This document shows positions 41,205-54,505 of a stretch of 64,000 bases of DNA, piece by piece. The stretch's first letter is position 1. Every line of letters starts with the position of its first letter. Both the position numbers and the translations under genes were made by a program. The stretch covers positions 9,117,501-9,181,500 of the forward strand of contig CM067529.1 in NCBI GenBank assembly GCA_034509925.1. Reading direction: 5' to 3'. The notes under the pieces were generated by a model that saw only the letters and a program-made list of their open reading frames with translations, searched no databases and was not told the origin of the DNA. Origin of the DNA: Hirudinaria manillensis. Taxonomy: Eukaryota; Annelida; Clitellata; Hirudinida; Hirudinidae.

Positions 41205-44200
41205 TCAGGTATCTTCTTCAACTGCATTGGCAATTTTGAATGCAAATTCCATGTTGCGTTCAACGTAATATTTCAATGCCCGGTTTTCTTCCCTAAGTTT
41301 GCTCATTTCAGACCTTAAAGATTGAATCTTTGTTAATAAAATATTCATGCAAAGGAAAACTTTAAACAAACTTGTGGATTCCCACTGAATTTTCGAATTG
41401 TTTTATTAAGAATTTACACTCCTGCTCAAGCTCTGTTGAAAGATTTTTATAATTTTGCAGAGTGGTTTCCAACTGAGATATTTTTGCATCTGCAATGAAT
41501 AATATTCTTACATTAACTGCAGTTTGATGCATTTAAATGAAATACTATTATAAGTCTCACCATGCTGTTCATGGATCAAAAGTATGCTTCTGTTGATCTG
41601 TGACTCTCTCTCAATATTCTTGTCCTTAACTTCTTTCATTGAATCAAACAATTTAGCTTCTAATTGTAGCCTGGTTCGCTCTAAAGCACTGACCTTGGAA
41701 AAAAATATAAAAATGAAATTGTAAATAAATATTATTTCATCTCTGAATCACTACCTGATTAATAAGCTTTTGCTTGGCTTCTTGAATTTGGACAACTTCT
41801 TCTCTACATTGTAGCAGTGCCTTCTCAGATTCATAGAATCTTTTATTCAGCGATTCTATTTCTTGCTTCAATTTTATTCTTTCCTAGATGTAATTATGAG
41901 AAACAGTGAAGATACCTTTCTAAAAATTGTCAATAACCTAATATTATATTATATTGCATGTAGCGCTAAAATAGGCAGCTAACAACTCACAGCATGCCTC
42001 TCCTGCTCTAATTGGTTCAATTCAACCTTCAATCTTTCAACTTGTTGTTGAACATTGGTTCCATCAATTCTTGATTGGATTAAATTTATTTTCATATTGT
42101 CGGTCAACTGATATTGCAAATAATTATATTGTAATCATCATTATTAATATTATATATAATTAAAAAGATTTGATTTTCTGTTATTGGAATAACATAATGT
42201 CATTGAAACATTCAATGATCTTTCAAATGTTATTAATAATTACTCTCACCAAGTTGTACTCGAGATCAGAACTTGAACATTTTCTTTTCAGTTCATTCAC
42301 TTCAATCAACAGAGATCTCTTTTCCTCCTCACATTTGGACAATGCATTTTGCAAATTGGTTACTTTGGAAACCAACTCCTTATTCTACCAATGTTGGAAA
42401 GTCAAGTATGAAGTGAAAATTTAAAATAAAGAAATAAGAAATAGAATGAATAACTTATTGAAAGAAGTGAATTATAAATAATTCATTTATAACCATTTCC
42501 TGAATGCTGAGAAGTTTATTTTCTGTAAGCTTTTGCTCAGCTTGGCACTTATTGGTCACAACTTCATCCATGTTACTTAATAGCTCCTCCCATCTCCTCT
42601 GAGAGGTCAAGAGGTCATCCTTAAGCCTGTCCCTTTCAATGTAAGCCTTGAGAAATTAAAATACAATTAGTTTTAGAGGTGTGTTTGGAGCTTGATGCAG
42701 TTTTATTGAGAAAACAGCTAACCTTAGTCATCTCCAGTTGCATTTCTTCTTGCAGTTGAGTCTTATTTTGAATTTCATCTATTAAATGTTTTTCAACACC
42801 TTTAGACCTTTTTAATTTATTCTCAATAAGTTGGACCTGTTCCAACAACTGTTCTCTTGAACTGAATTTAAGAAGCAAATTTAAAGTTAACTCCAAAATC
42901 AATAGTTTTTGGCAACAGTTAAGTAAAAGTTAGTACTTTTCAACGATCCCATGTGATTCAACCATTCCATGTGAACATTTAACACAAAAGCTGCCTGTTC
43001 CTGACTGACCCAGGGATTCAAAGACAGCAACCTTTCTAAGCAAACTTTTGTTATCTTCCACTAATTCAATATTCTGATGCCTGTGAATTTCAACATAGAT
43101 TTTAAAATTTATTTAGATTTCAAAGAGCATATTTATTTTTAAAAATATCTTGCCTAAAAAAATCCAACTGAGTTTGAAGAGACTTAACTTTTGCTTCATA
43201 CATATTCTTTAACTCTTCCTGATTTGAAATTAGAAAATTGCTCAAATTTAAAAATGTTCAAATATATTTTTAATGGATATTAGAAAATAACCAATTCAAA
43301 AGCAATCTTCATAGAGTTTTCACCTCCTGAGGCATCACCCTGAAATAATTGGAAATTGTGTTCAACATTGAAATTAACCACAGGTGTTAATTTCATTTCC
43401 AACAAATTGTTATTTATTATTTTTATTTAAGTTTTATTTCCTGTATTCCTAATATAAATAAATAAATAAATTTCCTGTATTTGTTTGAAAGTGTACGTAT
43501 ATGTCAGGGTTTTTTCCTTTTCTCTAGGTTAGAACCCTACCAAATGCAATGGAAAATTCCAGTATAAATTATTAGATTTTGTATTTTAAAATTGTACTCT
43601 TTAAAGGAGTCAATTTTTCTCTTACTAGGAGTCATACATTGTGAACTGCAGTCAATTTGGGACTACTATTGGCTATAGCAATGGCACCGAATAAGAAATG
43701 AAATGGACTCCAGTTTTTATTACCTATACAATCATTTATTGACTGGTTCCAATCAAGAAAATTAAAAACAAATTTTCCCATATATTTTTGGTCCACCCTA
43801 ATACATATATATCCATCTCAAATCAAAGTGAAGAATGGATGCTCAAGGTATATTTCAAGCTGATGAATCAGATAAGAAATCATTGCTTATTAAAATTCAA
43901 ATCTAATGGAAAATATGTTTTTATTATTCTTAAATGAGAAACAATTATAATGACACAATAATTTTATAAAATAAATTTTCAATCTAAAGCACATTGAGCT
44001 TTCCATGACAATCACAAATAGCAGCAAGTCCTTTTATTCACCTGGGATAAAGCTTTAAGTTCTTGTATGCTTTCATTTTCATTTATAACATCTCCAAGCT
44101 TCTTCAGTAAAATATGATTTTGTTTCTACAAGCAATAATCAGTTTATGAGGTCAAGATAATGCTTAAACCAATTCATTACCATCACTATTTTCAGGCTGA

Positions 44201-45765
44201 AAATATCCAGGTGATGATGTGAAAATTCACCTTTAATAGATAATTTTCTTCTGCATAAATGTTTGCTTTCTCTTGTTCAAATTCAAAAAGAGTACGTAAT
44301 TCTTCGTCAGCATCTGTACGACTAGGAACCGTCTGCTCAAAAGTCGATGGTTTTGGATCATGTGCCGCTTCTTTCTGCAAATAAAAATGTAAAATAGAGA
44401 TTCTGTGATTGTTCCTTCCAAAAAAACCTTTGTATGTTAATACCACAAGGTATTAAGGAAAAAACTATAGGCCTTTTTGTATACATTTTGCTGTGCATTT
44501 AATTTTACAAGATTGAAAATTTATGTTTTTGGTTGATCCAGATAATTTTCTGGTGCAATTCTCATAAAAGATACATTTGACTTTGATAGCTTCTAATCTA
44601 ACATGTTGCAATACATTGACCAAAAGGCTACAGAAGTACATAAGAAGTTATCACCAAAATATAAAAATGAACTTAGTTTATTTGACACCATTGATGATTT
44701 AAGCGCATACTCGTGTTGTCTAAAATTGTGACATTAAAAATGTTATCCTAACTAACATTAAAGCTGTTAATAAATTATAAGTATCTGTTATTCATTGCAA
44801 TTAATAGTGTTTTAAGAGGTTCTAAACTAGGTATGCCAATAAAAATGAAGCCATGAGTTCTGCTCACAACTCACAACAATCTATATATCAACTATTAAAA
44901 TTATTTAACTTAACTTTCTTTAGTTGCCATTTATAGTGGTTTAAGGAGACTACTATAAATAATACTTTAATAAATTACTAATTACTACTGTAATAAATAC
45001 TTTTCAAATTGGTAGCAAATTTTGAAGTGCTATTTTAAGCACTACTACTTCCTATTGAGTCTGAAAAAGCAGTCTCCTCATCCAATTTATTCCACAAACC
45101 AATTACTCTTGTACTGAAACAATTAGTTTTCCAAGTACCAGTTACCTTCCTTTCAAACTTTGCAAATAATTATTTCCAATTAAATGAAACGAAATGAAAT
45201 TGAAATTTAATGACACAATTTTAGACAGCAGGAGTATGTGCTTAAATCATCAATGGTGAGGTTTGGGAACACGACCAGAGCGTGTACTTGTACTTGAAAT
45301 AAAACAAAAAAAAACAAATTGCAAGTTAACAAAATTAAAAACAATTTGCAAAGAAATTTGTAATACACAAAATAAATAATTAAAAAAACAACCTTTGTGT
45401 CAGGGGTTAAGTTTTCTGTTTTTCCTTCAATTATTTCGTCAGTTTGTAGTGCTATTACCAGCCTTTTGGCTGCTTCAGAATATGACACCTCATCAATGGT
45501 CTCCCTGGCGTTTAGTCCAGCAGTTAAATTATTGTTATTTAGTAATGAATAATTAGATTGGTCTTGTTCTTCATGGTCACCTTTAAGTAAGGCAAACAAA
45601 TGTTTGATTGACCTTTCTGCCTCGGCTGTTTTGTGATAAAATATTATTTATGTCTTACGTAAAACACATAATCCCCCAAGAGCTCTATTTACCGGAAACA
45701 AACTGTCTGTAATCTTCAGGATTCTCCGGCTGCGCGATGTCATCCATGTCTAATGCCGTTACCAT
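41205..45765 (-). CDS. Coiled-coil protein of unknown identity
   Basis: About a dozen small minus-strand exons run from MVTALDMDDIAQPENPEDYR (45765) to a TGA at 41207. An acidic N-terminal part (DHEEQDQSNYSLL, YSEAAKRLVIALQTDE) is followed by continuous heptad-type helices: RTLFEFEQEKANIYAEENYL, MKIAFELEELKNMYEAKVKS, SREQLLEQVQLIENKLKRSK, NKELVSKVTNLQNALSKCEE, KQEIESLNKRFYESEKALLQ, VSALERTRLQLEAKLFDSMK and a C-terminus SEMSKLREENRALKYYVERN ending AFKIANAVEEDT. A short CVKCSHG motif interrupts the coiled coil (about 42985). Total about 550 residues. Such proteins are often centrosomal, ciliary or Golgi structural components, but I could not match a named family. It shares a 0.7-kb head-to-head promoter region with the gene on its right. 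Confidence 0.8.
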
Positions 45766-46460
45766 AACGATATAATTATGTTGAAACGTCTTAGTCTAAC
45801 TACATTTGACTATATTATTCAAAATTTCACAAATTTTATTTTATTAAGAATAAAAATATTAAAAACTGAAATGAACACATTTGGAAATTAAAAATAACTA
45901 TAATAAGTTTAACTGGTTCAACTAAATTGTCATAAGGAAGTTGCCAAAAATGACAAAAATTCCTAGTAACGTCTTATGGACTCTCTGAGGTTTATTTCTG
46001 ATGACCATTTTCAATCATTTGCAAATCAAAATAGTGACTATAATTTTATTGTTGTTATATCTTGGTTATTGGGAGCAATGCACTTTCAAAGAAAAAACTT
46101 GACCACTAATTTAGCGTCATTTAAATAAAAACTGCAAAAATTAAATTGTTTTAATACACACAAAACCATGCATTTGTTATTTTATATATTTATGCATATT
46201 TTATGTATAATTTTGTTATATATTAATATATAATATATTTACATATACAATAACAATATTTTAACAAACGACTGTTTTTTAAAGTTGAACTACTAGTTTA
46301 TAAATTTTCTTTTCATAACATGATGTGCGAGTTGCGGTATTTTTAAATTGGAAGTCTTTAAATTGCTGAAAGTTGAAATTTCTTACGAGGATTTATGCAC
46401 TAAATTTCGTTCGTAACAATTTTAGTAGAAGGTTTCGGGTGCAAACTATTTACATTTGCA
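45766..46460. promoter_or_regulatory. Head-to-head intergenic region, probable bidirectional promoter
   Basis: The 695 bp separate the start codons of two divergently transcribed genes (coiled-coil gene left, 316-residue gene right). The block is strongly A+T-rich, with TATA-like runs around 46180-46260. No specific motif can be assigned by eye. Promoter activity is inferred from the arrangement alone. Confidence 0.4.
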
Positions 46461-47797
46461 ATGGCTTTGCAAGAGAAAAATAATTTTGATATGAGTTCTT
46501 TAAAGTCGACTATAAGTGATTTAGTTGGTAAACGTTCCGAAGAAGACCAGTCCCAAGTAACGAATTCCGAAAGCACAAAGTCGGATGAAGAAAGGAGGCG
46601 CAGCTTCGAACTTGCTATATTTATAAATGATGATAAAAGTTTGGCCTCCATGAAGAGAATTTCAAAGCGAAGGCAATCCTTTCCCGGTTATTTGATTCCT
46701 GCTCTCCCTCCAAATCTTAAATGGAAAACCTGCCTTCAAGAAAGCAATATATTGTGTCCAAAGTATGGAAAACATAGGAAGACTCTGAGTGTAGCAAGAA
46801 GGTTCCCAAAAACTAAAGTTCTTGACAAAGCTCAAGCAAACAACACTTTAATCCCAGAAAAACGCACATTTGAAGACCTTAAAAAGTACAGAGGAAGGGT
46901 CTCCATCACTTCATACTTCATGGAAGATGTCATCAAAGGTCTAAAGGTAAGCCGTGACATTCAAATGAAAGCAGTTTTGGTGATCAAAACATTGTAGTGT
47001 CTAACAGAAATCACTTAGACTGTATTGATTAACTTGTATCGATTATTATGTTTAGCGTGTGGCATATGATTGGCAAGATAACGTTGGTCATTTGTAGATA
47101 GTACAAGCCAGAAAAAGAGCTGAAATGGAACATGGCAATGAATGCAGCACTCCTATAAAAAAGAAAACAACACCTGATGACATTTCACCCAAGGGATTGC
47201 TCGAGTGCAACTCACCTACAGACACTGTCACAGAGATCTTGGTCAGCTGATTTTTGAGCAACTTTTTGTCATTTGTTCCTATGAGTTCTTATCAATTTTT
47301 GTTGAGCAGTCGAGTGACTTAGCACTTCAAACAGTTATTAACACCAAATCCAACAGTATACGGGCTGTGAGGATCCAAAGAGTTCCGCTAACGAAATCAA
47401 AAATTAAACCTGATCAGGGTTGGTGATAAATTCCCTCCTAAATTGCATCTAATACGTTTGTTTAATCTGAGTTGCTTTCACAGTGAAAGTAAGAGAACCT
47501 TCGAGACTGAGATGGAACGAGATTCTCAACCAGTACGACACGGATGCCGTAGAAAACAACGATCCAAAGCCTTCGATCGTAAAACCAATAATCAAGAAGG
47601 TTCAAACTTGTTTCATTAAGCATCAAGATCTCAAAACACAGCAATGTTGCCATAAAAATTATATCTGCTGGTCACTCATTAATGGTCTTAAAATATTTCA
47701 GATCCCTCAAGATGAAACACTTCCTTGTGAATCCGAGTCCAAACCAATCGTCCAAGTACAGTCCAAGATTTTTAACATCTTATACCAGAATTTGTGA
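46461..47797 (+). CDS. Unrecognised basic protein, 316 residues, five exons
   Basis: Exons 46461-46946, 47098-47241, 47310-47418, 47484-47599 and 47702-47797 join in frame with GT/AG borders and end at TGA 47795-47797. The N-terminus MALQEKNNFDMSSLKSTISD is followed by an acidic Ser-rich stretch, then a basic block KRISKRRQSFPGYLIPALPP NLKWKTC with a striking Pro/aromatic patch, then RRFPKTKVLDK, FEDLKKYRGRVSITSYFMED and KIVQARKRAEMEH. The C-terminal half is Lys/Thr/Ser-rich with TP sites (STPIKKKTTPDD). No membrane segment or signal peptide. Composition suggests a nuclear or chromatin/kinetochore-type protein with phosphorylation sites, but this is inference. One donor (GTCAGC after exon 2) is non-standard; it was chosen because it preserves the reading frame. 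Confidence 0.75.
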
Positions 47798-48699
47798 TAT
47801 TTTCTGACAGCTGACATTTTTAGCATCATGTGATGTGGTCAGAACTTTGCAACGTCTCTGCCAACTAGTCATTAATGATGCATTTGCTCACATTAAAATT
47901 TTGTGGTTTGTGAATTTATATCTGTCTTACTGAACATATTTTTATCCATTTTACCACTTGTGGTTGTGATGTTTCCTCTGGAAGGACAATAATATATAAA
48001 TCAAACCTTTATCAAAAACGGAGTGCTTGGTGAATTTGTATCCAACCAATAGCTCTAGCTCTTGACTAAGAATCGTGAAAGTATTGTGATTGAAGCATTC
48101 ATAAGACAAGAGTGTTCCTCAAACTATCAATCTAGATCTTCAATTACACCAAAATACAATCAGCACTAAAAATCAAAGGTGCATCTTGTGCTAAATGTCT
48201 CCTCAGAAAATAGATCAATACACCTCTAACTGAGACAGTAAGCTCAATCCCAGTTTGCCTACATTTTGTGAAATTTAAGTGTGGCACGTGAAAAAACATG
48301 TAAAACTCAAGGTATAGTGTTCAAACATCATTGATATCCTCAGAGATGTTTATAAACAACAAAAAAAACTGTTCATCAACTTCATAATATGAAAACACTG
48401 TCTGTAGTAGTAAAGAAACAAAGGCACGTTGCTAACATATGAAAAGTGCACCAATCATTCACACTCATGCTTCACTCTCACCAATTAGAATCTACTATCT
48501 TATGCAAAAGGGTATAATATCCATTCATAACATCAAACTTATGCTTGCTGGTATCTCACATGTTCACACATCACTAATTTACAATAATTAAGAAAAAAAA
48601 GAAAAGAAAAACATACGATGCACGATTTAAGAAATCAATGAACTTTTCAGAACTGAAAGCACATAAAAATCAAAGCAATCTGCAGAAGAGGTTGTAAGT
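47798..48699. other. Convergent 3' intergenic region
   Basis: Lies between the stop codons of the 316-residue gene (+) and TRAK (-), so it holds both 3' UTRs. It is A+T-rich, with no open frame, repeat or RNA structure that I can support. Confidence 0.6.
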
Positions 48700-51600
48700 T
48701 CAATCACTACTGGAAGATCTGACAATTTTCATGGAAGAAAACAAGTCACCATCAAGCTCAAACCCCCCATAGTGTCTCGATGCACTTTTACACAAACAAT
48801 CGAGGCCAGGAGGAGATTTGTCGTGCTTGCGACTCAGTCTCAGAGACATGTCGTTTAATGATAAGCTTTTGAACGGAGACAGTAGCCCCTCGTAAGAGCA
48901 CTTTGCAATGTCTTCGAGGCTTTTATGGGCACTGACGAAGGCTTTGACTTCAAAGCGGATTTTTGATTTTGGCAAGACTCGCTCGCCGTCCGTGCATTCG
49001 TTTCCCTTGTTGGGGAGCTTAGCAGAGGAAATGCAAGTCGTCTGCACGGCATCGTCCCCTTCGGCTTCTAGTCCTATGCCGGCAAAGTTCTCTTCGATAA
49101 AAACTTCGCCGACGGCCGAACCTTTTATCCAAATGCCCGACTGTTTCCTAAAAATCGTCGTCAGGTCGGGAGTTCCCAGGTTGCACCAGTTCTTCAGGAA
49201 TTTGGAGCGCTGCAAGTCTGCACCAGGATAAGACAAACTCTTACAATTCAAAGAGCCATCTATGGAAAAATCATAAATTCAGACTCACCGAAAGTCTTTC
49301 CGGTGACGAGACTCGAAGAGGACTGATTTATTTTGGCGATTATTACTTCGTCGTTGACTTGTTTTTTATGCTGTTCGCCATGTTTGCCCTTAAGATGAGA
49401 GCAATGTTTCTCAGCATTAAGAAGTGCTTCTAATAGCTGCATTTGATATCCAAACCTTGACAAAAATAACAAATGAGTTCTTGAATTAATTAAAAATTAA
49501 CACTTAAAAAGAATCACTAATTAATAAATTCAACTGACTTTAATTAGGATAAAAATAGCACGTCACCCACCAGGAAACACTCGATTTTGTAGCCAAGAAT
49601 GGATCACTGAGATTGAAGAGAGGGCCGGTAAGAGAGAGACCTGACACGGCAAGTTCGAGGTCGCCTGATCCCGGTCTGCCGGGCTGGCCTAACTTGAGAG
49701 CGACGTTGTTCCTAAACATCTCCCTGCATTGTTTCAACATTCATCGTTCATTCATTTTACAACCCATTCTTAGAGTGCGTTGAATAATTTTTTGGCCACC
49801 ACTAAAATGAACTGCCGACCTGATCCTCGTGAAAAAGTTCTCGGGCTGGTAAATCAAATGACTGATGAACTGAGGTAACGCAGTAGGAGTCGGACCAGCT
49901 TTGACGAGCCTGCAATTGAAATGAAGATCCAGACGAGGTCAGAGACGTGACATATGACAGAATAGATGAATACCTGTTCTCCTTGTTGTTTTCAATCTTC
50001 TCCTGCTCGAGTTCTTCTGTGAATGACTTTGAGTCCACATAAGGAGAGCTGGAATCTGTCACGTGCCTCAGTACTTTTGGCTGGTTGTTCTGCTCCATTT
50101 GATGAACTCTTCCCTTCAAATCTGCCACCAACTCCTTCAACTCTTCGTTCTCTCTCACCAGTTGCCGCATCTAATTTTTGAAAATTTAATCAATTTGAGA
50201 ATTTGATAATTTATTGTCCATGGATTGTGCAAATAATAACATATAATAACATCAGATCTGAGGATAAGAAAAAAATACGAATTTAAATAATGAAAATGTC
50301 ACTAACAGCTGTCTTTTCCTCTTTCTGGTCCAACTTGATTTTCGAAATCTCACTCTGCAGTTCATCAATTTCACTTTCATGCTGGAAGAGTCATTTAAGT
50401 CCCAATTAATTAATTTTAAAAAAATGCTTTCCGAATCCATTGTCAAACCCACCAAATTACACCTTGTAGCCAAAGCTTCAACAGAGTCCTTCCATACTTT
50501 TGTTTCATATTCAAACTTTGAGAACCTGTTTTCTCCCATCTCAATCTTCTTCTCCAAATTTCCTATCAACTTTTTGGTGTTCAGAAACTCATTGCTGTAG
50601 TGTTCCTTCAATTGGTCGACTTCATCAAGAGCTTCTTGTTGCAAAGCCTTGAGTTCATCCCTGAGCGAGAGGTTATTCAGTTGTAGTTGTTCTATTTGTT
50701 TCCTCAGCGAGAAAGTTTCCTCAGGAGAAACAGATAGCGAAACGTGGCTGTTGTTGCTTGCATTGCTGTGTGGTGAGAGGCTGCAATAGAAGTGACTTTA
50801 ATTGCAGTTCAAAAAAGAAAAAAGGAAAATTCAAACCTATGGTTTCTGCAACATGTACCCTCATCTTCATCATCATCACTTGCTTCAAAATACTGGAATG
50901 ATTTCCCCTTTGAACTTTGAAGATACCTCAGCTGGCTAAGCTATAAAAAGCAACATAGAAGTTCTTGAAAAGAACAGATAAACTTAAAAGTTCAAATCAA
51001 TAAACCTCCTCCTTTAAGTCCAAAACCTGGGCTTTTAATTCTTGATTCTGATTCGTTAGTCGGTTCGTGTTCAGCAAAAGTTTCTTCCCAATTTTTGCTG
51101 TCAGATGCAGTCCTTCGTCTTTCTGCAAAAACACAACAACTTCAAAGAACATCCACAGACAAAAGTAACAAAATCGTTACATAACATATTGTCAAATGTC
51201 TTATTTCCAACTATCACATAATAATTAATTGTGTTCAAAGATCTAGTTCCTTCAAAAAGCATCAGAAATGTTTGAATAAGGTTACAAATATCACGAAATC
51301 ATGCGACGGCATCCATCAAAGAAACTTGCTGAGAATGTCAAGGTTAAAGGACCCTTGAAATGTTGTGATGAGTTAATAAAATTTGTCAGCAAATTTTGCA
51401 ATGTTAAATCTCCTAAAAGTAGGAAAACAAACATATGAAGAGAGAAGGACTTTGGACCAGTTTAGATTTTTGCAGCTAAAGACACTATTTACAAATATTT
51501 TTATAATTTATAAAAAGACAATTCATGGTAAATATAATAAGTTATGGCTCTATGAAATCTGCAATGTGTGATGATCTATGATTTTGTCTTAGATATTTTA

Positions 51601-54505
51601 AATGGACTATCAAAACAATCTCTTTCACGTGGAACCAAATACTTTTTTTTTTTGTAATTTCACAGCTGTGCCAAAGTAATGGTCCTAACCATAGCTATTG
51701 TTGGACCACAAAACGAGTTGTAACCTTTGAAACTAGCTAAAAGAATTGATTCAAACAAGTGACATGCAGACTGCTTACCAACCATAACATGGAAACACTC
51801 ATTACATCCAAGTTTGCACTGCCCTTGGGTAGAAACATCATACAAATGATTATCAATTAAAGAATGTCTCCAGATACATAAGGCATTAAAAATTCAGTCA
51901 GCTAAATTAAAATACAAATCAATTAAACATAACTAAGAAGTCAGTCGAAAAAAGGATGAGGTGACAATGACAGGTTAAGGCCTTAAGTCTTTATAAAGAA
52001 GGATGATAACATGGAAAGTAATGTTCCATTTATGGTTCTTGAAAGAGAAACACTAGTGGGAATTTTGTTGGTTCTGAAGACGTTTGCTGTGGAGAAGGCC
52101 TGGATGCCATCATTCCAGAGGAGCTGATGGTTTCGTGGAAGGACAAGCTGGAATACAATAGCAATAATATTGCACTCAAAGTGGAAAAGTTTTAGATGGA
52201 TCTGGAAGCAAAGTGCTACAGAAAGAACCTCTTCCCCATATAAGTTGGTGCAAGGGATGTAGTTGGCACATCAACTCACGATTGGAATGTCTAGCCAGGA
52301 ATTATCAATAATTGAATAATTTGGTGATTGGGAAATTCATTTGTGGAATAAAAATAATATAAACATAATAATGTTGGTAAATATTTTTGAGAAATTTTAT
52401 TTTTTACATACTAATGCTTTACAATCCAGAGATGTTGTGTTGATACCTGTTCCTGAGTGATGGAAGGCCAAATTCAGGATTTGAGGGCAACCAACTTAAT
52501 TTTCATTGGTTATTGGCACCATAATCCATAATTGGATCCTCTTGATATGATTGGCCACAAGGTTGATGTGATTTAATTCATCACATTTAAGAAAAGGCTT
52601 AAAGTGAAACTACACAACATTCCAATCAACTATGAGATTGATTGAAAAGAAACAAACACAGATTATTTTGCAATTTCTATAAGTGACTGTCAAGTGTGTT
52701 AGCAAATAAATTTATATAATAAAGTGAAATAAAAAAAATTACAAGAAATGATTCAATTGTAAAGAGATTCTCATGTAAGAGTATCCTCTTATCCAAAATA
52801 CCCTCTTAATAATGATACTCTGGGCAGTCATGGTGAAAATGGTAGGCCATAAATATCAATACTTGAGTAAATAAGTTGCAGTCTTCAAAGCCAAACAGTC
52901 AATGCATGAATAATTCAATAGGTTAATAACAATTACATTTTATGAATGAACTAAACCAGACTGAAAGGGAAATTTAGGAAGTAGTGCTTTTTATTACATA
53001 CAAAATATGTTCATTGAATAACTTCTACAGGAACTTCAATGGAAGGGATTTTTTTATTTGAATTTTGATTTGCTCAACACAATGAACTTTGAGAGCCTAA
53101 TTCAAGTTATCACTAATTTAACACTTTGAACTTATTCAGAGCAACACTCTGCAATAATTTCATGATTATTTATAAACACCTCATACAGACAAAACATGCA
53201 GAAAGCCAAAAGTTCTGTGTCAATAACTTATTCAGATCCCACTCAAGCAATCTTAGATTAGATGACTTAAAAATACCAAAATCCTCTTACAATGGTTTCA
53301 TTGTATTAATCAAATTTAAAATTTGAATTCAACGGCTTTTTGCAAACAAAAAATGTTTTTATAATTCTTTGCTAATCTTCTATTCAAAATAACTTTGATT
53401 AAATTCTTAATTATTCATATCCTCCAGTCTGTGCTGAGCAATAAATTCTGGTGATATTAAATTGAATGATTTCAAAATCATTGATCATAGTAAATCTATG
53501 TCTATGGATTAAAACAGTGAGAAAATGAGTGCAGTCCATTATAAATAATATTCATAAAAGTTAACAACAAAAATCTTTGGGTGGCATTAAATTGCCATGA
53601 ATTTTGGTATAAAATTGTACAATAACTTGTTAAGTGGATATAGTTCCTGTTCAACAGAATTGAGTGAGACTGTGAGATATTCATAGTCAGTTCCTTTGTT
53701 ATCGAAGTGGACTGCCAACTGAGCTCAGAGAGTCATCACGTAGGCCTTATAATTTATTAATGGAAACACCCCACGAAGTTGAAAAGCAATGAAAGAATGT
53801 TGCTCGCATGACTTATAACCCAGATCCAAGTTATAACCTTTTTTCTTAATCATTGACTCAATCCTTACTTTTCATGCTTTTGATAAGATAATGGTTTTTG
53901 TTGTTGTTATAACTTCAAAGTCCAACAGAAATTTTTATGGACAATCGTTGGCATATAGAATGATTGAGAATGTAAAGTAATCACCTGTCGCAGTCTTTCT
54001 TGGAGTAAGCCCACATCTGTGGTATGTTCATCAGAATCACAATTGAGCCACAAATGCTGAGAGTTCTCTAAAAGTAACAATTTAAAAATGAATTGGACGC
54101 CCATCACAAAAGGATCGACAGTTCAGTGAAATATGATGTCACGTCATTCGTGACACAAAAATTGTTATCGTCTTTAATGTAACAATATTCTCAACTTTCT
54201 TTGAATCAGTAAAAAGCAATAAAAAAAAAGTAAGTAAGCAAAATGTAATATTGTCAACCATCTACCAATACAACATGAAAAATAGTAAGTTGGAATGATA
54301 ATCACATTTTAATAACTGTCTGTAAGAACACTGCAACATTCAATAAGACAGATATAACTTTCAGTAAGATATATATAGATTTTTCACCTGCTTTAAAAAT
54401 GAGTTCATCAAGGTCCTCACTCTCCCCATCTGTTGATTCTCCAGTCTCAAATAAATCCTCTTCTACTAATGTAAGAGAGGTGAACTCCCTTTTGCCATTA
54501 TCCAT
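48700..54505 (-). CDS. TRAK: TRAK/Milton-family kinesin-dynein adaptor (HAP1-N coiled coil)
   Basis: Links mitochondria (through Miro) to kinesin-1 and dynein. The start is set at Met 54505 (MDNGKREFTSLTLVEEDLFE). Exons: about 54505-54390, 54066-53986, 51124-51004, 50943-50837, 50780-50460, 50382-50308, 50170-49975, 49910-49820, 49730-49570, 49456-49290 and 49258-48700; about 690 residues. The diagnostic block is KDEGLHLTAKIGKKLLLNTN then NQELKAQVLDLKEE|LSQLRYLQ and KSFQYFEASDDDEDE, matching TRAK 'DLELAARIGxxLLxxN...LxEEVxQLxxxLxxKDxLLQFYTxxxEE'. A second coiled coil (LRKQIEQLQLNNLSLRDELK, RQLVRENEELKELVADLKGR) follows, then GRPGSGDLELAVSGLSL, recalling TRAK 'PGxPGSHDLExALxxLSL'. The divergent C-terminal 180 residues are not recognisable. 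CDR2-type proteins share the first coiled coil and are the main alternative. The 2.9-kb second intron is the largest in the window. Confidence 0.78.
51980..52330 (+). mobile_element. Degraded retroelement polyprotein scrap inside the TRAK intron
   Basis: On the plus strand (antisense to TRAK), a frame interrupted by stops reads IIPEELMVSWKDKLEYNSNN, then KVEKF-stop-MDLEAKC, then KNLFPI-stop-VGARDVVGTS. The last part resembles the 'KYxxLxxEC...xPxEVGARGFVxxS' segment found downstream of the reverse transcriptase in many retroelements. Several stop codons show it is dead. The assignment rests on one short pattern. Confidence 0.4.
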
